The notes beneath the pieces were generated by a model. That model worked only from the letters and a program-made list of their open reading frames with translations, was not told where the DNA came from and did not search any database. Positions 1 to 7,272 of a DNA stretch of 8,238 bases are shown here, piece after piece. Source of the DNA: Acidobacteriota bacterium. Its GTDB lineage: Bacteria > Acidobacteriota > Blastocatellia > Pyrinomonadales > Pyrinomonadaceae. Each line of letters begins with the position of its first letter. Positions within the stretch are counted from its first letter, which is position 1. The position numbers and the translations under genes are program-made. The stretch is taken from assembly GCA_020201365.1 (NCBI GenBank), contig JAIVGV010000158.1:1-8238 (forward strand), given 5' to 3'.

Positions 1-3000
1 CCGCGTGATGTGCTCGACGATCTCTTCGCGCGTCGGGGGCGCGCCCGGCGCGCCCGGCGCCACCGCCGGCGCCGCCTCACACGCCGCGGGCTCGCGCTCG
101 AGGGCGCGCAGGATGAGCGCGACGTCGGCGCGCCCGAAGTGCGGCGGGTTCTCACCGCGCGCGAAGGAGTTTGCCAGAGTGCCCGCGCGCGCGACAACCT
201 CCGCGCGCGCGTCGGCGGCGGCGAGCGAGTCGAGTGAGCGCGCGAGCTGCGCGTGGCGGCTGGCGAGCGCGCGCCGGTAGTCCGCGCGCCCGCGCTCGGT
301 CAGCCCTTCGAGGGCGGCGAGCGAGTCGCCAAGCTCTTCGGCGTCGGCGAGGCGGAACGGGCAGGCGCAGCGCGGGTGCGCTTCGAGCAGATCGGCGACG
401 GGGAGCTGGCAGTGCACCGGGCGGGCGCGCGCGGCGCGCCGCGCGGCTTCGTCGAACGCGCGGGCTTCGACGAACGGCAGACGCGCGAGCGCCTCGAACT
501 CGCGCCACGCCGCCGACTGCGTGAACTCGTCGAGCGCGGTCGTGTCGCTGCGCGAGCCGACGGCGCGGTCGTGCGCTTCCGTATAGTGCGCGGCGTAGCG
601 CCCGCGGAAGGCTTTCCAGAGCGGCTGGAAGCGCGCGCGCGACTCGGCGTCGAAGAGCGTGTGCGGGTCTTCGGCGAGGCTGAGCAGCTCGCGGCGCGCG
701 CACTCGATCTCCTCGACACCGGTCGGCTCCGCGAGCAACAGGTAGTCGCGCACGCGCTCGCGCGCGGCGACGCCTTCGGCGTAGATGCCCAACTCTTCGA
801 GACGCGCGGAGGCGCGCGCGAACTCCTCGATGGACGAGCCGAAGCACTCGGCGACCCGCTGCAAGGCGTCTTCGAGCGGCGCGTCTCCGGCGAGCGCCGA
901 CTCGACGGCGTCAGCCGCCGCGCCGAAGGTCGAGCGCACCTCGCCCGCGAGCCGCGCGGCGCGCGTCGTGAGCCCGTCGTCGGCCATCTCGTCGAAGCTC
1001 GCGAGCGGGTTCGCGGCGCGCCAGCCTTCGAGCCAGGAGGCGAGTGCCGCGCGCGCCGAGTCGCGCGCCGCGGCGTCGGTCAGAGGCGCGACGTCCTCGC
1101 GCGCGGTCAGCCGGCGCGCCCACGCGGCGAGTTCGTCCGCGCCGAGCTCGCCCGTCGCGGCGCGCCGCGCCCCGGCGATCTCTTCCCAGTTGACGGCGCG
1201 CCCCAAAGTCCGACGGCTGATGAGGCCGCCCGCGCGCGTGACCAGCTCGACGCGACCGCACGCGACCAGCGCGGCGAGCACGAGGTGCTGCGCCTCCCGG
1301 CGCAGACCGAACGGCGCGCGCGCCGTCGCGCGCCTCAACTCTTCCACGGAGACGCTCTGGTTGCCCGCGCGCTCGACGAGCGCGAGCACGTCGGCGACCC
1401 ACGGCGCGCGCCGCGCCTCCTCGACGCTCGCGTGCGCGTAACCATTGCCGCGCGGCACGGCGAGACCGAGCGGCACCGCGAACTGCTCGGCGAGCTGCTG
1501 CACCGTCGCGTCGGTCGTGTTCGCCCCGCTGAAGAACTCGCCGACGAGCCGCGCCACGTCCTGCTCGTGGAGCGCGGCGGCGAGGCGCGGGTGCTCAGCG
1601 TGGAGCGCGTCGAAGTGCGGCGCGAGCACGTCGGCGAGCACGCGCGCGAGGGTCGGGGCCGAGCGCGCCTCGGCGGTGAAGCGGAAGCGCTCGCCCGCGA
1701 AAGAGAGCACGCCCTCGTCCAGGTAGAGGCGCGACCAGACGCGCTCGGCGCGCGCGGCGAGCGTCGTGGTGGCGACGCGCGCCGCCTCGCCGAACGACGC
1801 GAGCGTCGCGTCGCCGCGCAGCGCGTGCAGCCGCCGCAGCAGACTGTACTCTTCGGCGGTCAGCTCCGCCGGCTGCCACACGAGGGCGACGGGCGACGGC
1901 GCGCTCGCCGCGCCTTCGTCAACGCGCGACGACAGCGCCTGCTCGAACCGCGCCGCGTCCGCGCCCGGTTCGAGCACGAACAGCTCCCACTCGCAACTCT
2001 CGTCCCCGGGCGAAGGCGCGCCCGCCGCGTCGGCGCTGCGCGCGTCGCCGCCCACGCGCACGACGCGACCGGCGCGCGTCGAGCCGCGCCACTCGACGCT
2101 GAAGTTGCAGGCGTCGCCCGCGTCGCGCCGCGTCGCCGCCTGACCCGCCGGCGTATTTGTCGCGCCCGCGTTCAGCCCTCCCGTCGCGGGGAAGTCTTCG
2201 AAGCGCGAGCGCGCGAGCGCGTCGAGGAGGCGGGCGACGGCGCGCGTGTCCGTGAGCGGGAGCTTGACGGCCTTCGCGAGCGCGTCCTCGAAGCCGCCGT
2301 GCGAGCCGACGAGGAAGCGGTGGCAGATCTCTTCGCCCGCGCTCGTGCGCGCAATCGAGCCGGACGGCGCGGCTTCGCAGAGGCGCCGCAGCATCTCCTC
2401 GACGCGCGCGACCGCCGTCTGCGGCGCGTCGCCGTCCTGGAGCAGGAGCGCCGCGGCGAGATCGCCCGCGCTCGCGCCGCGCCCGTCGAGCGAGAGGATG
2501 AAGAGGTTCTTTAAGACGAGTCGGACTTGGAGACGCTGCAGCGCGGGGAACTGCGCGATCGCCTTCGCCGACAGCGCGTCGTAAGCGGCGAAGGCTTCGC
2601 GCAAATCTTTGGCGGCGCGCAGCTCGCGCTCGGCGTGATCGAAGACCTCGTCGAGCAGGACGAGCGAGAGCGCGGGTCGGTTGACGGCGCGCTCGGCGGC
2701 GCGCGCGGCGAAGGGGAGGAAGGCGAACGTGTGCGCGTGCAGGCGCACCGCCGCGGAGGCTTCGGCGACGAGCGGGTGGATGGGGTAGAGCGCGGCGAAG
2801 CGCGGCTCGCTCCAGTTGAAGCGCGGGACTGACTGGCGCAGCGCGAGGTAGATTTCATGCAGCCGGTCGCGGGCGGTCGCCGACTTTCTGAAGAGGTGGT
2901 TGTCGGCGATCTGGTAGAGGTGTTCCGGCTCCAGGTAGTCAATCTGGAACGAGCGCGTGAGCGCGACGTTCGCGCCCTCGGCGCCCGCGATGTCGTCGTC

Positions 3001-3603
3001 GAGCGCGAGCGCGACGAAGGCGTCCGTCGTGCGCGCGGCGTCGGCGAGCGCGGCGAGCGCGGCTCCGTCGTCGCGCGCGACGCGCGCGGCGCGACCGTAT
3101 GCCGTGTCGCAGACGACGACGAGCGTGCCGCCGCGCGTGCGTTCGACGGCGCGCGCGAGCGCCGACTGGGGATCGCCCGACCACTCGGTGAGGTGACCGC
3201 CGAAGGCTTTGACGAACGCCGCCGCCAGCTCCTCCTGAAAGCTCGCGCGCGCGCCGCGCTCGACGCTCACGACCGTGTGGCGACGGCTCGCGAGCCGCCG
3301 CGCGCTCGTCGCGACGTGCGCGTCCGCGACGGTCGCCCGCAGCGCCTGCGAGGAGACGAGCGCGGAGAAGGCGGCGAGCGTGTGGCTCTTGCCGACGCCG
3401 CGCAAGCCCGCGAGGGCGCGGGCGGCGCCGCGGCTGCGCGGGAGGTCTGCGAGGGCGTCGAGCCAGCGCGCGAGCAGGTCGGAGGTGGCGTCGGTGAAGC
3501 GGTAGGCGGCGAGCGCGCGGGCGGGCTCGGCGGCGAGGTCGTGCACCTCGTCATAAGCCTGCGGCTCGACGAAATCCTTGATCTTTCCCTGCGACAACTT
3601 CAT
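1..3603 (-). CDS. Large P-loop ATPase, BrxC/PglY/DUF6079-like, C-terminus missing
   Basis: The minus frame from the ATG at 3603 is open for 1,201 codons with no stop and runs off the left edge, so the gene is partial. Seen in the protein: a short N-terminal segment (KDFVEPQAYDEVHDL, residues 9-23), YRFTD near 35-39, and Walker A GLRGVGKSH at 66-74. A possible Walker B, LVVVCDT, lies at 161-167. It is followed by SFQIDYLEPEHLYQI (about 218-232), LYPIHPLVAE (272-281), a winged-helix-like stretch (EELRRATARAPFGLRREA, about 754-771), FRGRYAAHYTEAH (about 998-1010) and a Cys group C1065, C1079, C1081. A GKSH Walker A followed by YPxHP, a PxG-type winged helix and a long helical tail is what I know from BREX ATPases BrxC/PglY and the DUF6079/DUF499 relatives, usually about 1,200-1,300 residues. 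Family membership is inference from motifs; subtype and function are unknown. Walker B has Thr after Asp instead of the usual Glu. The ATG has no clear Shine-Dalgarno, so the start is probable, not certain. The gene after gene 2 is separated by a terminator-like hairpin, so it is probably transcribed alone or first in an operon going left. Confidence 0.72.
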   Translation of the reverse strand, partial: MKLSQGKIKDFVEPQAYDEVHDLAAEPARALAAYRFTDATSDLLARWLDALADLPRSRGAARALAGLRGVGKSHTLAAFSALVSSQALRATVADAHVATSARRLASRRHTVVSVERGARASFQEELAAAFVKAFGGHLTEWSGDPQSALARAVERTRGGTLVVVCDTAYGRAARVARDDGAALAALADAARTTDAFVALALDDDIAGAEGANVALTRSFQIDYLEPEHLYQIADNHLFRKSATARDRLHEIYLALRQSVPRFNWSEPRFAALYPIHPLVAEASAAVRLHAHTFAFLPFAARAAERAVNRPALSLVLLDEVFDHAERELRAAKDLREAFAAYDALSAKAIAQFPALQRLQVRLVLKNLFILSLDGRGASAGDLAAALLLQDGDAPQTAVARVEEMLRRLCEAAPSGSIARTSAGEEICHRFLVGSHGGFEDALAKAVKLPLTDTRAVARLLDALARSRFEDFPATGGLNAGATNTPAGQAATRRDAGDACNFSVEWRGSTRAGRVVRVGGDARSADAAGAPSPGDESCEWELFVLEPGADAARFEQALSSRVDEGAASAPSPVALVWQPAELTAEEYSLLRRLHALRGDATLASFGEAARVATTTLAARAERVWSRLYLDEGVLSFAGERFRFTAEARSAPTLARVLADVLAPHFDALHAEHPRLAAALHEQDVARLVGEFFSGANTTDATVQQLAEQFAVPLGLAVPRGNGYAHASVEEARRAPWVADVLALVERAGNQSVSVEELRRATARAPFGLRREAQHLVLAALVACGRVELVTRAGGLISRRTLGRAVNWEEIAGARRAATGELGADELAAWARRLTAREDVAPLTDAAARDSARAALASWLEGWRAANPLASFDEMADDGLTTRAARLAGEVRSTFGAAADAVESALAGDAPLEDALQRVAECFGSSIEEFARASARLEELGIYAEGVAARERVRDYLLLAEPTGVEEIECARRELLSLAEDPHTLFDAESRARFQPLWKAFRGRYAAHYTEAHDRAVGSRSDTTALDEFTQSAAWREFEALARLPFVEARAFDEAARRAARARPVHCQLPVADLLEAHPRCACPFRLADAEELGDSLAALEGLTERGRADYRRALASRHAQLARSLDSLAAADARAEVVARAGTLANSFARGENPPHFGRADVALILRALEREPAACEAAPAVAPGAPGAPPTREEIVEHITR

Positions 3604-3671
3604 TACGATGACGGGGAGCGGCGTGAGGCGGGAGCGCGTCGCGACCCTCGGGCGCGCGTGGGGTACTTTTG

Positions 3672-3701
3672 AATCTAACACGCGGGCTCGCGCGGCGTAA
3701 A
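3672..3701 (-). promoter_or_regulatory. Weak sigma70-like promoter candidate for the ATPase gene
   Basis: Read on the minus strand there is TTTACG (3701-3696) and TAGATT (3677-3672) with an 18-bp spacer. Each matches the -35 and -10 consensus at 4 of 6 positions. They sit in the one AT-richer patch upstream of the ATG at 3603, giving a leader of roughly 60 nt. Position and base composition support it more than the match itself. It could be chance. Confidence 0.3.
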
Positions 3702-3758
3702 CCCTGTTACTTGAAGGCGGGGAGTTTTGCGTCAGCCGGGCGGGACGCGGGGAATTTT

Positions 3759-3774
3759 TCGCCCGGAAGGGCGA
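3759..3774 (+). repeat. Small hairpin with GGAA tetraloop
   Basis: TCGCCC (3759-3764) and GGGCGA (3769-3774) are perfect complements closing a GGAA loop, which fits the stable GNRA class when read on the plus strand. A run of five T lies just before it on the plus strand, the wrong side for an intrinsic terminator in that direction. On the minus strand the stem is followed by A residues, so it is not a normal terminator there either. Its role is unknown. Confidence 0.35.
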
Positions 3775-3840
3775 CCGAGTCAGGCCGCGCGCGGCGGGCT
3801 GCGCCGGAGAGCCGCGACAGGGGAGCCGCCACGGAGACGT

Positions 3841-3893
3841 GCGGCGCGCGTCGCCGCCGAAGACGATTAGCCTTCGGCGGCGACGCGCGCCGC
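3841..3893 (-). terminator. Perfect 22-bp inverted repeat, probable terminator of gene 2
   Basis: The left arm 3841-3862 and the right arm 3872-3893 are exact reverse complements over 22 bases, separated by a 9-base loop (ACGATTAGC on the plus strand). The repeat begins 17 bases beyond the TAG stop of the secreted-protein gene (3911-3913), the usual place for a transcription terminator. There is no T run after the stem in either direction, so it is not a classical factor-independent terminator. It could act as a U-less terminator, as a 3'-end RNA stabiliser, or be a copy of a dispersed palindromic element. Confidence 0.6.
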
Positions 3894-3910
3894 TTCTCGC
3901 TCCCCGGCTT

Positions 3911-4264
3911 CTAGTGTGACGTGCCGAAGCGCGACTTGTACTCCGGCGAGTTGACGAAGCCGAAGACCATCGCGCGGAACTGCCCCGGGTGCGACGCGAG
4001 GAAGCCCGTCCACGTGTTGTAGCCGTCCGCGTCCGGGTCTCTGCGGAGGTAGCCGAAGTACTGCATCGAGACGAACGCCGAGTTGAACTCGATGCCGCCG
4101 ACCTCGTCGGAGTCGGCGACGGCGCGCACGACCTGTGCGCGCGTCATCGCCGCGGCGTCGAGGCGCGCGACGAGGTCAGCCCTCGTGAGCGGAACACGTA
4201 GCCGCCCTTCAACTGGAACTCGGCGGAGAGGAAGAAGTTCGCCGAGACGTTCAGGCGGTCGCAC
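3911..4264 (-). CDS. Fragment 3: C-terminal DUF4214 half
   Basis: The last 92 residues of this frame, from LTRADLVARLDA at 4189 to the TAG at 3911-3913, are the expected end of a DUF4214 protein: MTRAQVVRAVADSDEVG, FNSAFVSMQYFGYLRRDPDA, then FVNSPEYKSRFG close to the end. The about 25 residues between the ATG at 4264 and 4189 are out of frame with the parent protein and are not real coding. It joins fragment 2 directly after YVFR, where relatives, as I remember them, have further residues beginning FY or FH. That suggests a deletion here and not only a one-base shift. Confidence 0.65.
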   Translation of the reverse strand: MRPPERLGELLPLRRVPVEGRLRVPLTRADLVARLDAAAMTRAQVVRAVADSDEVGGIEFNSAFVSMQYFGYLRRDPDADGYNTWTGFLASHPGQFRAMVFGFVNSPEYKSRFGTSH

Positions 4265-7200
4265 AGCGCCGAGGGGTTCGCCGACGGGTCGTAAGGGCTG
4301 ACGTTGGAGTTGAACGGCTCGGCGCAGCCGTTGAGCAGCCCTTGCCAGTTGGACATCCCCTGCGCGTCGGGCTCGCGCGAGAGGAAGTCGAGGTAGTGCT
4401 GGCGCACGAAGAAGTCGGTCGAGAGGGCGGGGTTGGGGCGACCGGGCAGGTCGTCGTCCTGAATCGTCACGGTCGTCGTCGCGGGCGAGCCGACGAACCC
4501 GCCCGCGACGCCCGTGAGCGCGACCTGAAAAGTCTCGTCGAGCTCGACGTGCGTGTCGTTGACGAGCGGGACGGTGACCGTCTTCGGCTGCGCGTCGCCC
4601 GCGGCGAAGGTGACCGTGGTGACGACCGTCTCGTAGTCGCAGCGCGCGTAGGCGACGCCCTGCGGGTAGTCGGTGCCGTCCGGCTTCTTGGCGGTCGGGT
4701 CGCAGGGCACAGCCGCCGGATCGTCAACGGTCGCGACGCCGACCGAGACTGAGCCCGTGGTGTCGCCGAAGCGCGAGACGGTGAGCGTCACGCGACCGTT
4801 CGACTCGACGGCGCGGTAGCCCGTCGCGCCGAACTGCAGCACGCCGCCGGGGCGGATGATGATGGTCACGAAGTCCGAGTCGCCCATCGCGGAGCCGCCC
4901 GTGTTGCCGAGATCGTTCGTCGTGATCTGGAGGCTGACGCGCCCGCTGAAGTTGGCGACGGGCGTGAAGCTCAAGCCGTCGAGCGCGGCGTTGATGTTGG
5001 CGAGCGTGCCGGTGAAGGTCATGGCGGTGTCGTCCGTGCCGTCGCCGCCGCTGAAGGTAAGCCCCGAAGTGGTCTTGAGCGTGAGCGCCCCGAAGACGAC
5101 CGAGAGCGTGACGCGGACGGGGTTGTCGCCCGCGTCGGCGTCGGTGACGGAGATCGCGTTGCCGCGTGCGGCGGAGAAGACGAGCGTGCCGTTGCCGACC
5201 GTCTGCGGCGCGGGGGGTACGGCGTTGACGGGCGCGTCGTTGACCGGGTTGACGGCGAGCGAGACGGTCGCCGTGTTGCTTTTCGCCTGACCGTCCGAGA
5301 CGCGGTAGGTGAAGGAGTCCGCGCCGTTGAAGTTGGCGTTCGGCGTGTAGGTGAAAGAGCCGTTGGCGCTGAGCGCGAGGACGCCGTTGGTCGTGCCGGA
5401 GACGAGTTCGACCGTCAGCGGATCGTGATCCGCGTCGGTGTCGTTCGAGAGGATGCCGGGCGAGAAGACGGTGAGCTTTACGTCCTCGTTGGTCGTGTAG
5501 CTGTCGTTCGCGGCGGCGGGCGCGTCGTTGACGGGCGTGACCGTGATCTTAAAAGTCTGCGCGGCGGAGGTGTCCTGCCCGCCGTTCGCGGTGCCGCCGT
5601 CGTCCTTGAGCACGACGGTGATGACGGCGCTGCCGTTGGCGTCCGCCGCGGGCGTGTAGGTGAGCGCGCCCGAAGGGCTGACCGCGGGCGCGACGGAGAA
5701 CATCGCCGTGTTGGTGTTGTTGGTGACGACGAAGGAGAGCGACTGCGCGGACTCGTCCGAGGGTCCCGCGCTCACGCCGGTCGCCCAGCCCGCGACGGTC
5801 TGCGCGCCGGAATCTTCGGCGACGGTCTGATCCGCGCCCTTCGCGAAGGTCGGCGCGTCGTTGACGGGGACGACCGTGAGCGCGAAGGAGTCGCTCGCCG
5901 TCCCGCCGCCGGAGCTGCTCACGGTCAACGTGATGTGCGCCGTGCCGGAGAGGTTCGCCGCCGGGACGATCCGCAAGGTGCGCACGCCCGCGCCGCCGGT
6001 GACGGAGAGGTTGGCGTCGGGCACGAGCGACTGGTTATCGGAGGTCGCGGTGACGGTCGCCCCGCTCGCGCCGTCGCCGATGTTGAAGAGGACGTCGAGC
6101 GGCGTGTCCTCGTTAGTCGTCTTGTCCGAGACGTCGTCGAGCGACGGGTGGAACTCGAAGGCGCCGATGTCCACGGTCGAGGTCGCGCCCGCGATGCGAC
6201 CGGTGCCGCGCTGATCGGTCGCGAGCGGGTTGCTGTTGGCGTCCACGGCGAGCGCGTTGTCGCCCGCGTCGAGCGCGGGGCTGCCGGGGAGCAGCGCGTG
6301 CGTCTTGGTTAGACCGCCGTTGTCGGCGAGCGGCGCGAGGCGCGCGTCAATAGGCGAAGCCAGAGAGCCGACCTGATCGCCGTTGCTGCCGTTGACGAAG
6401 CCGCTCTCGTCGCCGCTGCCGCCGTTGTTATTACCGAGCGTCGCGGCGCTGATGAGGTTGTGACCGTGAGACGTGAAGTTGCCCGTCACGTCGGGGAAGC
6501 CCCCCGTCCCGTTGCCCGCGATGATGGTGTTGCTAACGTTGGCTGTCCCGCTGGTGTGGACGCCCTGACCGTCCTGATAGCCGCCGCTGTTGAGGCCGTA
6601 GGCTGAGTTCCCGGTGATGGTGGAGTTAATCAGCGTCAGCGCGTTACCGTTGTTGTAGATGCCCCCGCCGCGCCCGCGATCCGGATCGGCGTGGTTACCG
6701 CTGACCGTGGTGTCGATCAGCGTCAGCAGGTTGCCGGTGAAGATGCCGCCGCCGTAGCCGTCGGAGCCGCCGTTGCCGCCCGTGGGCAGATGACCCTTGG
6801 TCATGTTGCCGCTAACGACGCAGTGGATCATCGTCATCCAACCGTTGTTGTTGATACCGCCGCCCCAGCCGCCCGACGAGACGAATTTACTCCCGCCCTG
6901 CCCGGAACTGTTGTTGGTGATCGTGCAGTCGGTCAACGTCGCCGTCACGCCGGTGTAAGTGTAAATCCCGCCGCCGAACCCGCCGTCGTCGCCGTCTCCC
7001 GCGGTGTTGCCGGTGACCGTGACGTTCGACAGGTTCAGAGCCCCTGAGTTAGCGTAGAGACCGGCGCCGGTGCCCCCGCTACCGCCCATCGCGCCGTTGG
7101 TGCCGACGCCCGCGTTGCCGGTCGTGTTGCCCGACACCACGACGTTCGTCATTGTGAGCATGCCGCCGCCGAAGTAGATGCCGCCGCCGGGTCCGCCCGG

Positions 7201-7272
7201 TCCGCCGTAGCCGCCCACGCCACCGACGCCGGTCGTGTTGTTGCTGACGACGACGCGCGTCATCGTGAGCAT
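4144..7272 (-). CDS. Fragment 2: beta-helix, four cadherin-like domains, Calx-beta, first DUF4214 half
   Basis: This 1,042-residue frame is the body of the protein; its ATG at 7272 is an internal Met, since coherent sequence (FGGWGGYGGGIYSSG) continues upstream to the G run at 7332. Domains by residue from that ATG: beta-helix modules 1-260; choice-of-anchor-Q-like motif 311-373; cadherin/Ig-like domains about 378-474, 470-584, 580-681 and 682-806. The third of these has SNDTDADHDPL and the fourth VTDADAGDNP, Asp patterns typical of Ca2+ binding. Calx-beta is at 811-941 (VTLTVSRFGD, ELDETFQVAL, TVTIQDDD), with Cys 857 and 878 as a possible disulfide. The first DUF4214 half is at 946-1028 (FFVRQHYLDFLSREPDAQG, NVSANFFLSAEFQLKG), with Cys 983 and 1004. 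After R1028 the frame reads 14 unrelated residues to a TGA at 4144-4146. It was probably never translated as a separate protein. Confidence 0.7.
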   Translation of the reverse strand: MLTMTRVVVSNNTTGVGGVGGYGGPGGPGGGIYFGGGMLTMTNVVVSGNTTGNAGVGTNGAMGGSGGTGAGLYANSGALNLSNVTVTGNTAGDGDDGGFGGGIYTYTGVTATLTDCTITNNSSGQGGSKFVSSGGWGGGINNNGWMTMIHCVVSGNMTKGHLPTGGNGGSDGYGGGIFTGNLLTLIDTTVSGNHADPDRGRGGGIYNNGNALTLINSTITGNSAYGLNSGGYQDGQGVHTSGTANVSNTIIAGNGTGGFPDVTGNFTSHGHNLISAATLGNNNGGSGDESGFVNGSNGDQVGSLASPIDARLAPLADNGGLTKTHALLPGSPALDAGDNALAVDANSNPLATDQRGTGRIAGATSTVDIGAFEFHPSLDDVSDKTTNEDTPLDVLFNIGDGASGATVTATSDNQSLVPDANLSVTGGAGVRTLRIVPAANLSGTAHITLTVSSSGGGTASDSFALTVVPVNDAPTFAKGADQTVAEDSGAQTVAGWATGVSAGPSDESAQSLSFVVTNNTNTAMFSVAPAVSPSGALTYTPAADANGSAVITVVLKDDGGTANGGQDTSAAQTFKITVTPVNDAPAAANDSYTTNEDVKLTVFSPGILSNDTDADHDPLTVELVSGTTNGVLALSANGSFTYTPNANFNGADSFTYRVSDGQAKSNTATVSLAVNPVNDAPVNAVPPAPQTVGNGTLVFSAARGNAISVTDADAGDNPVRVTLSVVFGALTLKTTSGLTFSGGDGTDDTAMTFTGTLANINAALDGLSFTPVANFSGRVSLQITTNDLGNTGGSAMGDSDFVTIIIRPGGVLQFGATGYRAVESNGRVTLTVSRFGDTTGSVSVGVATVDDPAAVPCDPTAKKPDGTDYPQGVAYARCDYETVVTTVTFAAGDAQPKTVTVPLVNDTHVELDETFQVALTGVAGGFVGSPATTTVTIQDDDLPGRPNPALSTDFFVRQHYLDFLSREPDAQGMSNWQGLLNGCAEPFNSNVSPYDPSANPSALCDRLNVSANFFLSAEFQLKGGYVFRSRGLTSSRASTPRR
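4181..4194 (-). other. Frame break and probable deletion junction in the DUF4214 region
   Basis: In the minus direction the sequence runs TTC CGC (Phe-Arg, fragment 2 frame), and the last C of that Arg codon begins CTC ACG AGG (Leu-Thr-Arg) in the fragment 3 frame. Both sides are well-conserved family sequence. What is missing is the segment usually found between YVFR/YVYR and LTRADLV, which I estimate from memory of relatives at some 60-95 residues. A deletion whose length is not a multiple of three explains both the missing block and the frame change. Confidence 0.55.

Larger units (their letters stand above)
3604..3910. other. Non-coding spacer between the two minus-strand genes
   Basis: This stretch has no convincing gene. 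The short open frames on either strand translate to Arg/Ala/Gly-rich strings without family features. It holds the gene 1 promoter candidate in its AT-richer part (about 3660-3730), a small GNRA-loop hairpin at 3759-3774, and the long perfect inverted repeat at 3841-3893 next to the end of gene 2. It separates the two genes into independent transcription units. Confidence 0.6.

Noticed and set aside
152..847. Minus-strand open frame overlapping the ATPase in another frame
   Set aside because: Extremely Arg/Ala-rich out-of-frame reading of the ATPase gene.
253..2514. A 753-codon plus-strand open frame opposite the ATPase gene
   Set aside because: It translates to low-complexity Arg/Ala/Glu/Gly-rich sequence with no recognisable motif, while the minus frame gives Walker A, YPIHP and normal protein composition. 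In very GC-rich genes the antisense frame often stays open because TTA, CTA and TCA codons are rare.
2857..3672. A 271-codon plus-strand open frame opposite the ATPase N-terminus
   Set aside because: It is an antisense shadow covering the Walker A region, Arg/Ala/Val-rich and without family features.
3751..3774. TTTTT next to a GC hairpin as an intrinsic terminator
   Set aside because: The T run precedes the stem on the plus strand and becomes A residues after the stem on the minus strand, so it is in the wrong order for either direction.
3669..3914. 81-codon plus-strand frame in the spacer
   Set aside because: Its translation includes the long palindrome and low-complexity Arg-rich sequence, and it has no ribosome binding site.
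5425..6312. Plus-strand open frame opposite the cadherin-like domains
   Set aside because: Antisense shadow rich in Arg, Gly and Val; the minus frame carries clear PVNDAP-linked domains.
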